Source of the DNA: JAJVID01 sp050247435
GTDB lineage: Bacteria > Acidobacteriota > Blastocatellia > RBC074
DNA: 64,000 bases
Assembly: GCA_050247435.1 (NCBI GenBank)
Contig: JBFWUF010000026.1
Span: forward strand, 49,057-113,056
Reading direction: 5' to 3'
Under the pieces are notes generated by a model that searched no databases, had not been told where the DNA came from, and saw nothing but the letters and a program-made list of their open reading frames with translations. Both the position numbers and the translations under genes were made by a program. This document shows, piece by piece, positions 53,799-63,877 of the stretch. Position 1 is the first letter of the stretch, and each line of letters begins with the position of its first letter.

Positions 53799-53802
<4 letters not shown>
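52549..53802 (+). CDS. Exported TPR-repeat protein
   Basis: About 417 residues. The N-terminus has a very basic n-region (NQKRQKAHQKSKGR) and a hydrophobic h-region (VVLPFAFCLLPFAF) ending STWA, a signal peptide encoded by an inverted-repeat element. TPR repeats run from about 40 to 400: EGARALAEHRYGDAEQAYEKL, AEIHAQLGLAYFQQGKFAQAA, TNANAAYEAGEIHRKSARFDKALELF and SWFQLAQAQRALGNAAEQQKAL. Likely a periplasmic or surface scaffold working with the CRTAC1 protein; the two genes overlap by ATGA. ATG 52549 is chosen; an upstream frame from 52489 exists without support. Confidence 0.87.
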
Positions 53803-55532
<1,730 letters not shown>

Positions 55533-55552
55533 CAACTTTTGACCAAGAAAAT

Positions 55553-55780
55553 ATGGACAAGGTCACGCGAACGAACTGGGACAATCTGAGTTCACAAGAT
55601 GGCGAGACACGCTACCAGGCATTCATGCGGCTGCTCGAAACAACGAAACAGCCGGTGGACTGGGCTTACGAGGTCTGGGACGAACTGATCGCGAACTTAA
55701 GCCACAAAGACAACCATCAACTCGCCATCGCGGCGCATCGTGATGGGATTAAAGCTCAACTTCTAACCCCGCGCGGTTGA
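55553..55780 (+). CDS. Short hypothetical protein, probably truncated
   Basis: 75 residues: VTRTNWDNLSSQDGETRYQAFMRLLE, then PVDWAYEVWDELIANLSHKDNHQLAIAAHRDG. The helical pattern with 'DWAYEVWDELIANLSHKDNHQ.AIAA' resembles the start of HEAT-like repeat proteins of about 200-300 residues in Acidobacteriota; here the sequence ends soon after the first repeat and is followed by a hairpin. So it is probably a shortened gene. Position: 20 bases after the CRTAC1 stop. I have no confident family name. Confidence 0.5.
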   Translation: MDKVTRTNWDNLSSQDGETRYQAFMRLLETTKQPVDWAYEVWDELIANLSHKDNHQLAIAAHRDGIKAQLLTPRG

Positions 55781-55798
55781 AATAGGCCGCCGATCATA

Positions 55799-55836
55799 GA
55801 TAATGCATGAGCCGCCCGCGCGGCTCATGCGTTATC
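55799..55836 (+). terminator. Strong hairpin, possible terminator without T-tract
   Basis: GATAATGCATGAGCCG (55799-55814) pairs with CGGCTCATGCGTTATC (55821-55836), 16 bp with one G-U type mismatch and a six-base loop. No T-run follows, so it may be an attenuator, mRNA-stabilising hairpin or Rho-dependent pause rather than an intrinsic terminator. Confidence 0.5.
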
Positions 55837-55924
55837 ACTTTCCACTCAACCATCGCTTAAGATTTGAAGAACGATTTACTCGACGAAAGTCTGAGCTTTC
55901 GTGAAAATTGAAGGGAGTCCTGCA

Positions 55925-57562
55925 TTGCGAATCAGAAAGCTGGGAGCGGTATTTTTTTTGTCGCTGCTGTTGTTCGGCGTCAGCGCGGATGTGAGCCGGA
56001 ACCCGTCAGCCCAATCCGGCAAACTCGCCGACTGGTTGACTGACGGCGGGGATGTCGAGCGGACGGCCTGGCAACGCAACGAAACGATCCTTTCCACGGC
56101 CAGCGTCAAAAACATGAAGCTGCTGTGGAAGACCAAACTCGATAACCAGCCGCGCCAGATGCACAATCTGTTGCCCGTGCTGATCGCCAGCAATGTCACC
56201 ACCAGCAGCGGGCCGAAGCAGATCGCGCTGGTCACCGGCGTCAGCGACAATCTGTACGGGCTGGACGCGGAAACGGGCGAGATTCTCTGGAAGCATCATT
56301 TCGAGACCGACTGGGTTCCGCCAGCCGGAGGCGGCCGAGGCGCGGGCATTCTGTGTCCCGGAGGCATCACCGCAACGCCGGTCATCGGGCGTACCGAAAC
56401 GCCTGGCAAATACATCATCTACGCCGCCGCCTGGGACGGAACGCTGCGCCGCCTCGATCTGGCTACCGGCAAAGAGATCAAACCACCAGCCAAGTTCATG
56501 CCGCCGAACGGCAAGCCTTACGCGCTGAACCTGTTCAAGAACGTGATCTACGTCCACACGGCGCAAGGCTGCGGCGGCAACCCGAACATGGTCTACCTTT
56601 ACGATTTGGCGACCGACAAAGTCGGATCGTGGGGACCAGCCGGCGGCGGAATGTGGGGGCGCACCGGCGGCGCGATTGACAGCAAAGGCGTGATGTACAC
56701 CGGCACGGGCGATGGGCCGTGGAACCCTGAAAACGGCGTCTTCGGCAATGGCATCATCGGCGTCATGCCGGATCCGGTCACGAAAGCCGGGAAGCTGATG
56801 GATTACTACGGTCCCAGCAACGCCGAATGGCTCTTCAAACGAGACCTTGATATGCAGGTTTCCTGCGCGATCTTCAAATACAAGGGCAAAGAGTTGATGG
56901 TGGACGCCGGCAAGGAATGCGTGGTTTACCTGATGGACACTGAATCCATCGGCGGCGACGACCATCGCACGCCGTTGCACCGCACGCCGCTGATTTGCAA
57001 CGAAGAGGTCAACTTCGCCTCGGCGGGCATCTGGGGTTCGATGGCGACCTGGGAGGATTCTAAAGGCGCTCGCTGGGTGCTGACTCCTTTCTGGGGGCCG
57101 AAGCATTCAAAATGGAAAGCGCCGATTGAATACGGCCCGGTCAAATATGGCGCTATCGCCGCTTTCAAAGTTATGGACAAAGCAGGCAAATACTGGCTGG
57201 AGCCTGCCTGGTTGTCGCGCGACATGAACCGCGCTGAACCGCCGGTCATCGCTAACGGCGTGATTTTCGCTTACGGAAGCGGCGAGGACACTGATCAGGC
57301 CCGGTTCGACATCGGCCTGGCTTATAACCACGACGCCAAATACCGCATCAGCAATTCGACCAAAGCTGTGCTTTACGCGCTCGACGCGCAGACCGGCAAA
57401 GAGCTTTGGAACAGCGGCGATCAAATCGCGTCGTGGAGCCATTGGGGCGGGCTTTCAATCGCCAATGGCCGCGTTTACATCAACACTTTCGACGGTTATC
57501 AGTACTGCTTCGGCATCGCGAGCGGCGGCGCGCAGACGGCCGTGAAGGGAGGGCAGAAATGA
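55925..57562 (+). CDS. Exported PQQ-type beta-propeller (quinoprotein-like), first of two
   Basis: About 545 residues with signal peptide (IRKLGAVFFLSLLLFGVSA). Eight-bladed PQQ_2 propeller features: TDGGDVERTAWQRNETILS, MKLLWKTKLDN, LYGLDAETGEILWKHHF, RRLDLATGKEI, VLYALDAQTGKELWNSGDQI. Cofactor-binding Trp-docking positions are partly present but I see no disulfide ring or catalytic aspartate pair of alcohol dehydrogenases, so it may be a binding propeller. TTG 55925 is preferred to GTG 55901 because GGGAG is eight bases upstream. The next gene overlaps it by ATGA and is a related propeller, so both should be made together. Confidence 0.87.
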   Translation: MRIRKLGAVFFLSLLLFGVSADVSRNPSAQSGKLADWLTDGGDVERTAWQRNETILSTASVKNMKLLWKTKLDNQPRQMHNLLPVLIASNVTTSSGPKQIALVTGVSDNLYGLDAETGEILWKHHFETDWVPPAGGGRGAGILCPGGITATPVIGRTETPGKYIIYAAAWDGTLRRLDLATGKEIKPPAKFMPPNGKPYALNLFKNVIYVHTAQGCGGNPNMVYLYDLATDKVGSWGPAGGGMWGRTGGAIDSKGVMYTGTGDGPWNPENGVFGNGIIGVMPDPVTKAGKLMDYYGPSNAEWLFKRDLDMQVSCAIFKYKGKELMVDAGKECVVYLMDTESIGGDDHRTPLHRTPLICNEEVNFASAGIWGSMATWEDSKGARWVLTPFWGPKHSKWKAPIEYGPVKYGAIAAFKVMDKAGKYWLEPAWLSRDMNRAEPPVIANGVIFAYGSGEDTDQARFDIGLAYNHDAKYRISNSTKAVLYALDAQTGKELWNSGDQIASWSHWGGLSIANGRVYINTFDGYQYCFGIASGGAQTAVKGGQK

Positions 57563-59217
57563 AAAGGCTCATTGCAGCGCTCATTTTTTGTTTCGTGTTG
57601 TCGGGCACGGCTTCTGCTCAACGCACCGGTCTGGATTGGATGACCGACGGCTCAGACGCCCAACGCTCGGCGTGGATTCGCACCGATGGCAAGATCAGAA
57701 AAGATACGGTCAAAGCGCCGGACTTCCAGTTCCTGTGGAAGATAAAGACCAGGAACGCGCCGAAGGGTTTGAACAACCTGACGCCGCCCTCCGCGCTTGA
57801 CCGTCTGATCGGCTATCGCGGATTCCGCATGCTCGGATTTTTCGCGGGCAGTTCCAACAACCTGTACACGGTTGACACCGACCTGGGGCGGATGGAATGG
57901 GAAAAGACCTTGCCGGTTGCGCCCTCCTCTGCTCCAAGCACACTCACCTGCCCGGGCGGCATGACTACCAGCGTTGCGCGCCCGGCGTTGTTCACGATTC
58001 CGCCCGCGCCGACGACCGACGTGGTGCGCAGAGGGCGCAACACGCCAGCCAAGAGCGGGGTCGGCGATCCCGGCCAGGGCGCGGTGACATTGGCGAATGT
58101 GCGACCGACTCCTCGCGGCGGTGGGCAGGCGCAGCCAAACCCGATGCTGGTGCAAAACCGCCGCGTCAATCAGGCCAATCCGCCGGGGGGCCAACTGGGC
58201 GCGGGGCCGTTTTTGGTTTACGCGCTGGCTGGCGACGGCAAACTGCATTCAATGCATTTATCGAACGGGGCCGATTACCAACCGCCCGCGCAGTTCATCC
58301 CGCCAAACGCCAACGCCGCCGGTCTGCTCGTCGGTGACGAGTTCGCTTATGCTGTCACGCAGAACGGATGCAACGGCGCGGCGGATGGCGTCTGGGCGAT
58401 GAGCCTGCTCAGTAAGGAAGTTCAATCATTCAAAGCCAACGTCGTCGGGTCGGCTGGCATGGCTTTTGACGCCGAAGGCGTGATCTATGTCGCGACGGGA
58501 AGCGGCGGCGAAAAGCCGAATTCGCTGGTCGCGCTCGACGGCAAAACGCTGGCTGTCAAATCCTCGTTTTCCGCTGGCGCGCAGGAGTTCTCCTCCTCGC
58601 CGGTAGTCTTCGCCCACAAAGGCAAAACTCTGGTCGCGGCGGCGACCAAGGATGGCCGCGTGCATATCTTCGACAGCGCCGATCTGAGCAAGCCGATGGC
58701 GGCTTCGGCTGCTACGGTCAAGGCGGCGGATTTCACGCCGGGCGCTCTGGCAAGCTGGCAGGATCTGAGCGGCGTCCGCTGGATTCTTGCTGCTGCTTCA
58801 AATACTCAGGCCACGCAACTCGGCTTCAAGGCGACGAACGGCCCGCTGACAAAAGGCGCGGTCATCGCCTGGAAAGTCGTTGAAGAGAACGGCGCGATGA
58901 CGCTTCAGCCAGGCTGGGCTTCGCGCAACCTGATCTCCCCGCTGACGCCGACGATCATCAACGGCGTTGTGTTTGCCACGTCGAGCGGCGAGTATCAAAC
59001 GAAAGATAGCAAAGTGACCGCCTCGCAACGCGCCTTGCGTTCGGGCCGCGCGGTGCTTTATGCGCTCGACGGCGCGACCGGCAAGGAACTCTGGAACAGT
59101 GGCGCGACGATTACGTCATTCGCCACGAAGGGCGCGCTGTCAGGCGGCATGGGCCAGATTTACGTGACGACGCACGACGGTACGATTTACACCTTCGGTT
59201 TCCCGATGGAGCACTGA
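57559..59217 (+). CDS. Exported PQQ-type beta-propeller, second of two
   Basis: 552 residues with a signal peptide (MKRLIAALIFCFVLSGTASA). Propeller opening LDWMTDGSDAQRSAWIRTDG matches the first protein's TDGGDVERTAW; later VLYALDGATGKELWNSGATITSF matches VLYALDAQTGKELWNSG. Between blades there is a Pro/Gln/Gly-rich insert (RPTPRGGGQAQPNPM, about 190-215) absent from the first protein. The pair are diverged paralogues. ATG 57559 overlaps the previous stop and has GGAGGG upstream. Function unknown; a quinoprotein or a binding partner for the haem-c/HhH protein downstream is possible. Confidence 0.87.
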   Translation: MKRLIAALIFCFVLSGTASAQRTGLDWMTDGSDAQRSAWIRTDGKIRKDTVKAPDFQFLWKIKTRNAPKGLNNLTPPSALDRLIGYRGFRMLGFFAGSSNNLYTVDTDLGRMEWEKTLPVAPSSAPSTLTCPGGMTTSVARPALFTIPPAPTTDVVRRGRNTPAKSGVGDPGQGAVTLANVRPTPRGGGQAQPNPMLVQNRRVNQANPPGGQLGAGPFLVYALAGDGKLHSMHLSNGADYQPPAQFIPPNANAAGLLVGDEFAYAVTQNGCNGAADGVWAMSLLSKEVQSFKANVVGSAGMAFDAEGVIYVATGSGGEKPNSLVALDGKTLAVKSSFSAGAQEFSSSPVVFAHKGKTLVAAATKDGRVHIFDSADLSKPMAASAATVKAADFTPGALASWQDLSGVRWILAAASNTQATQLGFKATNGPLTKGAVIAWKVVEENGAMTLQPGWASRNLISPLTPTIINGVVFATSSGEYQTKDSKVTASQRALRSGRAVLYALDGATGKELWNSGATITSFATKGALSGGMGQIYVTTHDGTIYTFGFPMEH

Positions 59218-59418
59218 TTCTGGGGCGTCGGGGGCTCGCGCCTGCGAGCAGGCGACCTGGCGCCAAGCGACCTTGACATGAGGCTTTCCCTGCAACACGT
59301 CTGCCTGCGAGGGGGCGCGGCGCCCCACTTGTCGTTAGATTGGACTTCGGCAAGCATGACGAGTAAGAACTGCGCATATCGCACGCGCGGGAACAGAAAG
59401 TTGAAGGAGGAACAGGCG

Positions 59419-59613
59419 ATGACGATTAAGTATAGCTATTGGCAAGATCAAGATGGGGATATGTGGCTAGGACATCTGGAAGAATACCCGGACTATTGGA
59501 CTCAGGGTGAAACGATAGAGGAATTGGAAGAAAATCTGAGAGACATCTATAAAGAACTTACCAGTGGGGGGATCCCTTGTGTACGGAGAGTAGCTGAATT
59601 AGAAGTGGCATGA
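59419..59613 (+). CDS. hicB: HicB-family antitoxin
   Basis: 64 residues: TIKYSYWQDQDGDMWLGHLEEYPDYWTQGETIEELEENLRDIYKEL, then SGGIPCVRRVAELEVA. The WLGHLEEYP/DYWTQGET pattern is the HicB fold seen in short antitoxins (RNase H-like) before HicA. ATG 59419 is supported by GGAGGAACAGGCG directly upstream. Its stop overlaps the hicA start by ATGA, so antitoxin translation precedes toxin. The 200-bp gap before it has small GC hairpins (GCTCGCGCCTGCGAGC, 59233 region) and no gene. Confidence 0.9.
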   Translation: MTIKYSYWQDQDGDMWLGHLEEYPDYWTQGETIEELEENLRDIYKELTSGGIPCVRRVAELEVA

Positions 59614-59786
59614 AACGAAGAGACCTCATACGCCAGTTGGAAATGATGGGGTGCATACTCATTCGTCACGGGGCGAAGCATGACTGGTATCAGAATCCGA
59701 GGACAAAAGTGTCTCAGCCCGTTCCGCGTCATAACGAGATCAAAGATCATTTGGCGCGGCACATCCTCAAAATGTTAAGTGATTAA
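59610..59786 (+). CDS. hicA: HicA-family mRNA interferase toxin
   Basis: 58 residues: MKRRDLIRQLEMMGCILIRH, GAKHDWYQNPRTKVSQPV, PRHNEIKDHLARHILKML. Classic HicA: N-terminal helix KRRDLIRxLE, catalytic His in the RHGAKHDWY segment (His24) and the conserved PVPRHNEI strand. It cleaves mRNA when HicB is lost. Overlaps hicB by four bases (ATGA), the usual arrangement. It is shorter than many gene callers' limits, so easily missed. The next gene's ATG is at 59791. Confidence 0.87.
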   Translation: MKRRDLIRQLEMMGCILIRHGAKHDWYQNPRTKVSQPVPRHNEIKDHLARHILKMLSD

Positions 59787-59790
59787 GATT

Positions 59791-60300
59791 ATGAACCAAC
59801 CGCAATCAAATCGAATTTGGCGCAGCCTGATATTTGTGCTTGCGCTTGTGGGATTCGTTATCAGTGGCAGGCCGTCATCCATTGCGAGCCAGAGCCGTCC
59901 GATGCCGGACGGCCCCGGCAAGACAGAGACGCAAAAATTTTGCTCGACCTGCCACGAACTCGATAAATCTCTTTCTCTCAAACAGGACCGCGCAGGCTGG
60001 CAACGCACGGTGGAAAAGATGGTGGCTTTCGGCATGAAGACGACTGACGCCGAAGTGAATACGGTGATTGACTACCTGACGCGCAGTTATCCGGCGGACG
60101 ACGTGCCGCGTCTGAAGGTGAACAGCGCCGAGGCCATAGAGTTTGAAAGCATACTTTCCCTGAAGCGTTCGCAAGCCGCCGCCGTCATCAAATACCGCGA
60201 AAAAATCGGCAAGTTCAAAACCATAGCGGATCTGAAAAAAGTTCCTGGCATTGACCCGGCCAGGATTGAGGCGAAGAAGGATCGCCTGATTTTTGAATGA
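59791..60300 (+). CDS. Exported haem-c / helix-hairpin-helix protein
   Basis: About 169 residues with a signal peptide (residues 9-30, IWRSLIFVLALVGFVIS). A single haem-c motif CSTCH (near 53) follows KTETQKF, with a possible distal Met in KMVAFGMKTTDAEV, giving a small cytochrome domain. A C-terminal ComEA-like helix-hairpin-helix domain follows (about 120-165): SLKRSQAAAVIKYREKIGKFKTIADLKKVPGIDPARIEAKKD. Fusion of a haem domain and a HhH motif is unusual; possibly an exported DNA- or heme-linked electron carrier. Overlaps the next gene by ATGA. ATG 59791 begins the signal peptide. Confidence 0.8.
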   Translation: MNQPQSNRIWRSLIFVLALVGFVISGRPSSIASQSRPMPDGPGKTETQKFCSTCHELDKSLSLKQDRAGWQRTVEKMVAFGMKTTDAEVNTVIDYLTRSYPADDVPRLKVNSAEAIEFESILSLKRSQAAAVIKYREKIGKFKTIADLKKVPGIDPARIEAKKDRLIFE

Positions 60301-61055
60301 AAACCTGGATTATAAAAATCGCTTTTGGGCTGGTGGCTCTGGCAGGACTGGCCGCCGCGCGTTCGCCGCAGGAATGCGCTTCCGCCCTGGCGGCGCTGGA
60401 ACAACGGGTCGAAGCGCAGCGCCGGCTGCTGGCTGATTGGGCCGGGCTGATCCGTTACGGCAGCGAGAACACTGAACTGCCAAAGCCCAAGCCCGATGAA
60501 GATCGCGTGGTTTTCCTGGGCGACGAGATTACGGAACGCTGGGGAGAAGGCAATGCGAAGTTCTTTCCCGGCAAGCCTTATCTGAACCGTGGCATTGCGG
60601 GGCAGACCACGCCGCAGATGCTGGTGCGATTCCGGCAGGATGTCATCAAGCTCAAACCCAAAGTCGTCGTGATTCTGGCGGGAATGAACGACATCGCCAG
60701 TTTCCACGAACCGATCACGCAGGGGATGTTTGCGGAAAACATCATGTCCATCGTCGAACTGGCCAGAGCGAACAACATCAAAGTTGTGCTTGCTTCGCTG
60801 ACGCCGATCAACGATTACCACAGCAAGCAATCGCTGACGCGTCCGTTCGGCAAGATTATTGGGATGAACAACTGGCTGGAAGATTACGCCGCCAAGACCG
60901 GCTCGGTCTATCTCAATTACTATTCGGCGATGGCTGAAGGCCGAAATTTGAAAAGGAACTTGAGCGACGATGGATTGCTGCCGAATACGGCGGGTTACGC
61001 GGTGATGGCTCCGCTCGCCGAAGCCGCGATTGCGCAGGCTCTGGGCAAGCAATAA
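60297..61055 (+). CDS. Exported SGNH/GDSL hydrolase
   Basis: 252 residues with signal peptide (WIIKIAFGLVALAGLAA). SGNH family: the block I residue reads FLGDEIT (the Ser of GDS is Glu here, so the nucleophile is missing at the usual place), block II GIAGQTTPQMLVRF with Gly, block III VVILAGMNDIASF with Asn, and block V DGLLPNTAGYAVM where the usual DGxHP His is Leu. Three of the family's four catalytic residues are therefore absent or changed; it may bind rather than hydrolyse. ATG overlaps the previous stop (ATGA). Confidence 0.8.
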   Translation: MKTWIIKIAFGLVALAGLAAARSPQECASALAALEQRVEAQRRLLADWAGLIRYGSENTELPKPKPDEDRVVFLGDEITERWGEGNAKFFPGKPYLNRGIAGQTTPQMLVRFRQDVIKLKPKVVVILAGMNDIASFHEPITQGMFAENIMSIVELARANNIKVVLASLTPINDYHSKQSLTRPFGKIIGMNNWLEDYAAKTGSVYLNYYSAMAEGRNLKRNLSDDGLLPNTAGYAVMAPLAEAAIAQALGKQ

Positions 61056-61079
61056 CGAGCGACAAACGTCCGAGGGAAC

Positions 61080-61397
61080 ATGATCAACGTCAGCATCTTT
61101 TACCCAAATACCGAAGGCAGCCATTTTGACCTTGATTATTATCTGAATCAACACATGCCGATGACGATTGAGAAACTCAGCCCCGCGCTCAAGCGAGTTA
61201 GCGTCGAGCACGGGTTGGGCGGCGGCGAGCCGGGATCGGCGGCTGAATTTGTCGCAATCTGTCATCTGTACTTCGATTCGGTTGAAGCTTTTCTGACCGC
61301 CTTTGGCCCACACGCCGCAACATTGCAGGGCGATATTCCGAATTACACAGACGTCCGGCCAATCATTCAATTCAGTGATGTGAGGCTTGCCCGGTAA
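61080..61397 (+). CDS. EthD-family small protein
   Basis: 105 residues: INVSIFYPNTEGSHFDLDYYLNQHMPMT, SVEHGLGGG, FVAICHLYFDSVEAFLTAFG, DVRPIIQFSDV. This is the EthD/ferredoxin-like dimeric alpha/beta-barrel fold; the HMP and HLYFDS motifs are characteristic. Relatives assist ring-opening or monooxygenase reactions, function unknown. Starts 24 bases after the SGNH gene, 30 bases before the isomerase gene, so one transcription unit is likely. Confidence 0.88.
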   Translation: MINVSIFYPNTEGSHFDLDYYLNQHMPMTIEKLSPALKRVSVEHGLGGGEPGSAAEFVAICHLYFDSVEAFLTAFGPHAATLQGDIPNYTDVRPIIQFSDVRLAR

Positions 61398-61427
61398 TCA
61401 GAATCAGCAATTCTTAGGAGCGCAACA

Positions 61428-62483
<1,056 letters not shown>

Positions 62484-62606
62484 GCCCTATGATTTCCCAC
62501 GACCGTTTCGGCGCGTTGAGACTCGCTCAATTTCTTCCCGATGCTCAGGTCGTAGAATTGGTTCCTTTTGGAAAACGCGCTGCATAAAACATTGCAAGAG
62601 AAATTT

Positions 62607-63749
62607 ATGAGCAAAAAACAGTTGAACATCGGTTTAGTCGGTTACGGTTTCATGGGGCGCACTCACTCGAACGCGTTCCTCCAAGCCGGACGTTACTTTG
62701 ATTTGCCGTTTCAGCCTGTGCTGAAGGCCGTCTGCGCGCGTAATCCCGAACGCGCGCAATCGTTCGCGGCAAACTGGGGCTATGAGTCGGTCGAGTCTGA
62801 CTGGCGCAAGCTGGTCGAGCGCAAAGACATTGACCTCGTAGACATCGCCAGCCCAAACGACACGCACGCCGAGATCGCCGTCGCCGCCGCTCGCGCGGGC
62901 AAGATGGTAATGTGCGAGAAGCCGCTGGGGCGCAACGCCGCCGAAGCGAAGGCGATGGTCGAGGCGGTTGAAGCCGCAAAAGTTCCGAACACGGTCTGGT
63001 ACAACTATCGCCGCGTGCCTGCGGTCACGATGCTCAAGAACCTGATTGACGAAGGGCGCTTCGGGCGGATTTTCCATTACCGCGCGAAGTTTTTGCAGGA
63101 CTGGACGATCTCACAGGATTTGCCGCAGGGCGGTGAAGGGCTGTGGCGATTGGATGTGGCGGTCGCGGGCAGCGGCGTGACCGGCGATTTGCTGGCGCAC
63201 AACATTGACACCGCGATGTGGTTGAACGGCCCGATCTCCGAAGTCACGGCGATGACCGAGACGTTCATCAAAGAGCGCAAGCACAATCTGACAGGCAACG
63301 TCGAGCCGGTCGGGATTGACGACGCCAGCGCGTTTTTGTGCCGGTTCGCAAACGGCTCGCTCGCGACGTTTGAAGCGACGCGGTATGCGCGCGGGCACAA
63401 GGCGCTCTACACGCTCGAAATCAACGGCGAGCATGCTTCGGCGTTTTGGGATTTGCACGACCTGCACCGCATTCAGTACTTCGATCACCGCGACGATGGG
63501 ATCGTGCGCGGCTGGCGCAGTGTTCACATCACCGATGGCGATCATCCGTACATGAAGCATTGGTGGGTGCCGGGGCTGCAGATCGGCTACGAACATACTT
63601 TCATTCACCAGTTCGCTGATTTTCTGCAAGCGGTTGGCGAAGGCAAGGAATGCGCGCCGACTTTTCGCGATGGGTTGGCTACGGATTATGTGACCGACGC
63701 GGTGTTGAAGTCCGCGAAGACTCGGCAGTGGGAGACTGTAGCCGGTTGA
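62607..63749 (+). CDS. Gfo/Idh/MocA-family NAD(P)-dependent oxidoreductase
   Basis: About 380 residues. Rossmann fold at the N-terminus: NIGLVGYGFMGRTHSNAF, then VKAVCARN-type strand (PVLKAVCARNPERAQ), DIASPNDTHAEIAVAAARAG and the catalytic EKPLGRNAAEAK. The C-terminal domain has GEGLWRLDVAVAGSGVTGDLLAHNIDTAMWL, with Asp and His where substrate is usually bound. Oxidises sugars or inositols such as myo-inositol or glucosides. ATG 62607 chosen; an upstream ATG at 62568 lacks a ribosome site and includes a less conserved leader. Only 123 bp after the isomerase. Confidence 0.92.
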   Translation: MSKKQLNIGLVGYGFMGRTHSNAFLQAGRYFDLPFQPVLKAVCARNPERAQSFAANWGYESVESDWRKLVERKDIDLVDIASPNDTHAEIAVAAARAGKMVMCEKPLGRNAAEAKAMVEAVEAAKVPNTVWYNYRRVPAVTMLKNLIDEGRFGRIFHYRAKFLQDWTISQDLPQGGEGLWRLDVAVAGSGVTGDLLAHNIDTAMWLNGPISEVTAMTETFIKERKHNLTGNVEPVGIDDASAFLCRFANGSLATFEATRYARGHKALYTLEINGEHASAFWDLHDLHRIQYFDHRDDGIVRGWRSVHITDGDHPYMKHWWVPGLQIGYEHTFIHQFADFLQAVGEGKECAPTFRDGLATDYVTDAVLKSAKTRQWETVAG

Positions 63750-63772
63750 TGAAGCTCGGATGAGGAACGACA

Positions 63773-63877
63773 ATGAGCGATGATTTCTTTTGGGAAACCA
63801 CAAAGGCAGCGCGAGTTTTGGCTGAGCGCGGCATTTCCCTTGATGAAGTCAAATCGGTTTTTGAAGACGCATTTTAA
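63773..63877 (+). CDS. Very short ORF, possibly a BrnT-type toxin remnant
   Basis: 34 residues: FFWETTKAARVLAERGISLDEVKSVFEDAF. The pattern 'F.W...KA...LAERGISLDEV..VF.D' recalls the start of BrnT/DUF4258 toxins, which are about 90 residues, so only the first third would be here. ATG 63773 is preceded by GAGGAACGACA. No BrnA-like gene follows inside the window. The last 120 bases contain no other gene I can support. Confidence 0.35.
   Translation: MSDDFFWETTKAARVLAERGISLDEVKSVFEDAF

Noticed and set aside
60087..61370. 427-residue minus-strand open frame
   Set aside because: It lies opposite three supported plus-strand genes (HhH, SGNH and EthD) and has no recognisable motif.
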